This document shows, in pieces, positions 7,109-7,146 of a DNA stretch of 7,146 nucleotides. Location: positions 1-7,146 of the forward strand of contig JAUNUL010000129.1 in the NCBI GenBank assembly GCA_030538175.1, written 5' to 3'. The first letter of the stretch is position 1, and each line of letters starts with the position of its first letter. This stretch comes from Propionibacteriaceae bacterium (GTDB lineage: Bacteria > Actinomycetota > Actinomycetes > Propionibacteriales > Propionibacteriaceae). The position numbers and the translations under genes were made by a program. The notes under the pieces were generated by a model. That model ran no database searches, was not told where the DNA came from, and saw only the letters and a list, made by a program, of their open reading frames with translations.

Positions 7109-7146
7109 CTCCGCTTGGCCCTCGTGCGCCCGGTAGGGACGATGTT

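Noticed and set aside
7119..7138. Possible terminator hairpin after rel (CCCT...AGGG)
   Set aside because: The stem is only four base pairs with a 12-base loop and no T-run, so it is too weak to call. The window ends eight bases later.

Overview
The window is high-GC DNA carrying a compact run of genes that all read on the + strand. The order is (yajC end)-secD-secF-apt-K+ channel-rel. Protein sequences, GTG/TTG start usage and the secD-secF-apt-rel order point to an actinobacterium (Actinomycetota). A Propionibacteriales-like lineage is possible but cannot be settled here. No mobile element, CRISPR array, tRNA or rRNA was seen, and no gap between genes exceeds 65 bases.

Layout: positions 1-92 hold the acidic C-terminal tail of a truncated gene, probably yajC. 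secD (95-1816) and secF (1816-3045) encode the membrane subunits that use the proton gradient to help Sec-dependent export. apt (3049-3603) encodes adenine phosphoribosyltransferase. A two-helix potassium channel with a cytoplasmic RCK domain follows (3606-4724). After a 65-base gap with a plausible promoter comes the bifunctional (p)ppGpp synthetase/hydrolase rel (4790-7108). The last 38 bases (7109-7146) hold nothing that can be named.

The first five genes abut or overlap (gaps of 2, -1, 3 and 2 bases) and are probably co-transcribed and translationally coupled. rel probably also has its own promoter. The set joins protein export, purine salvage, potassium flux and the stringent response. 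secDF-apt-rel is a familiar actinobacterial neighbourhood; the channel between apt and rel is the unusual part.

Most of the window is ordinary core genome and I see no wholly new system. The best lead is inside the channel gene: a strong Shine-Dalgarno sequence sits 6 bases before an in-frame ATG exactly where the RCK domain begins (4014). This suggests a second, soluble RCK product, as known for the archaeal channel MthK. Secondary leads are a Pro/Ala/Thr-rich insert and a lone cysteine pair in the exported part of SecD, and a TTG start for rel.
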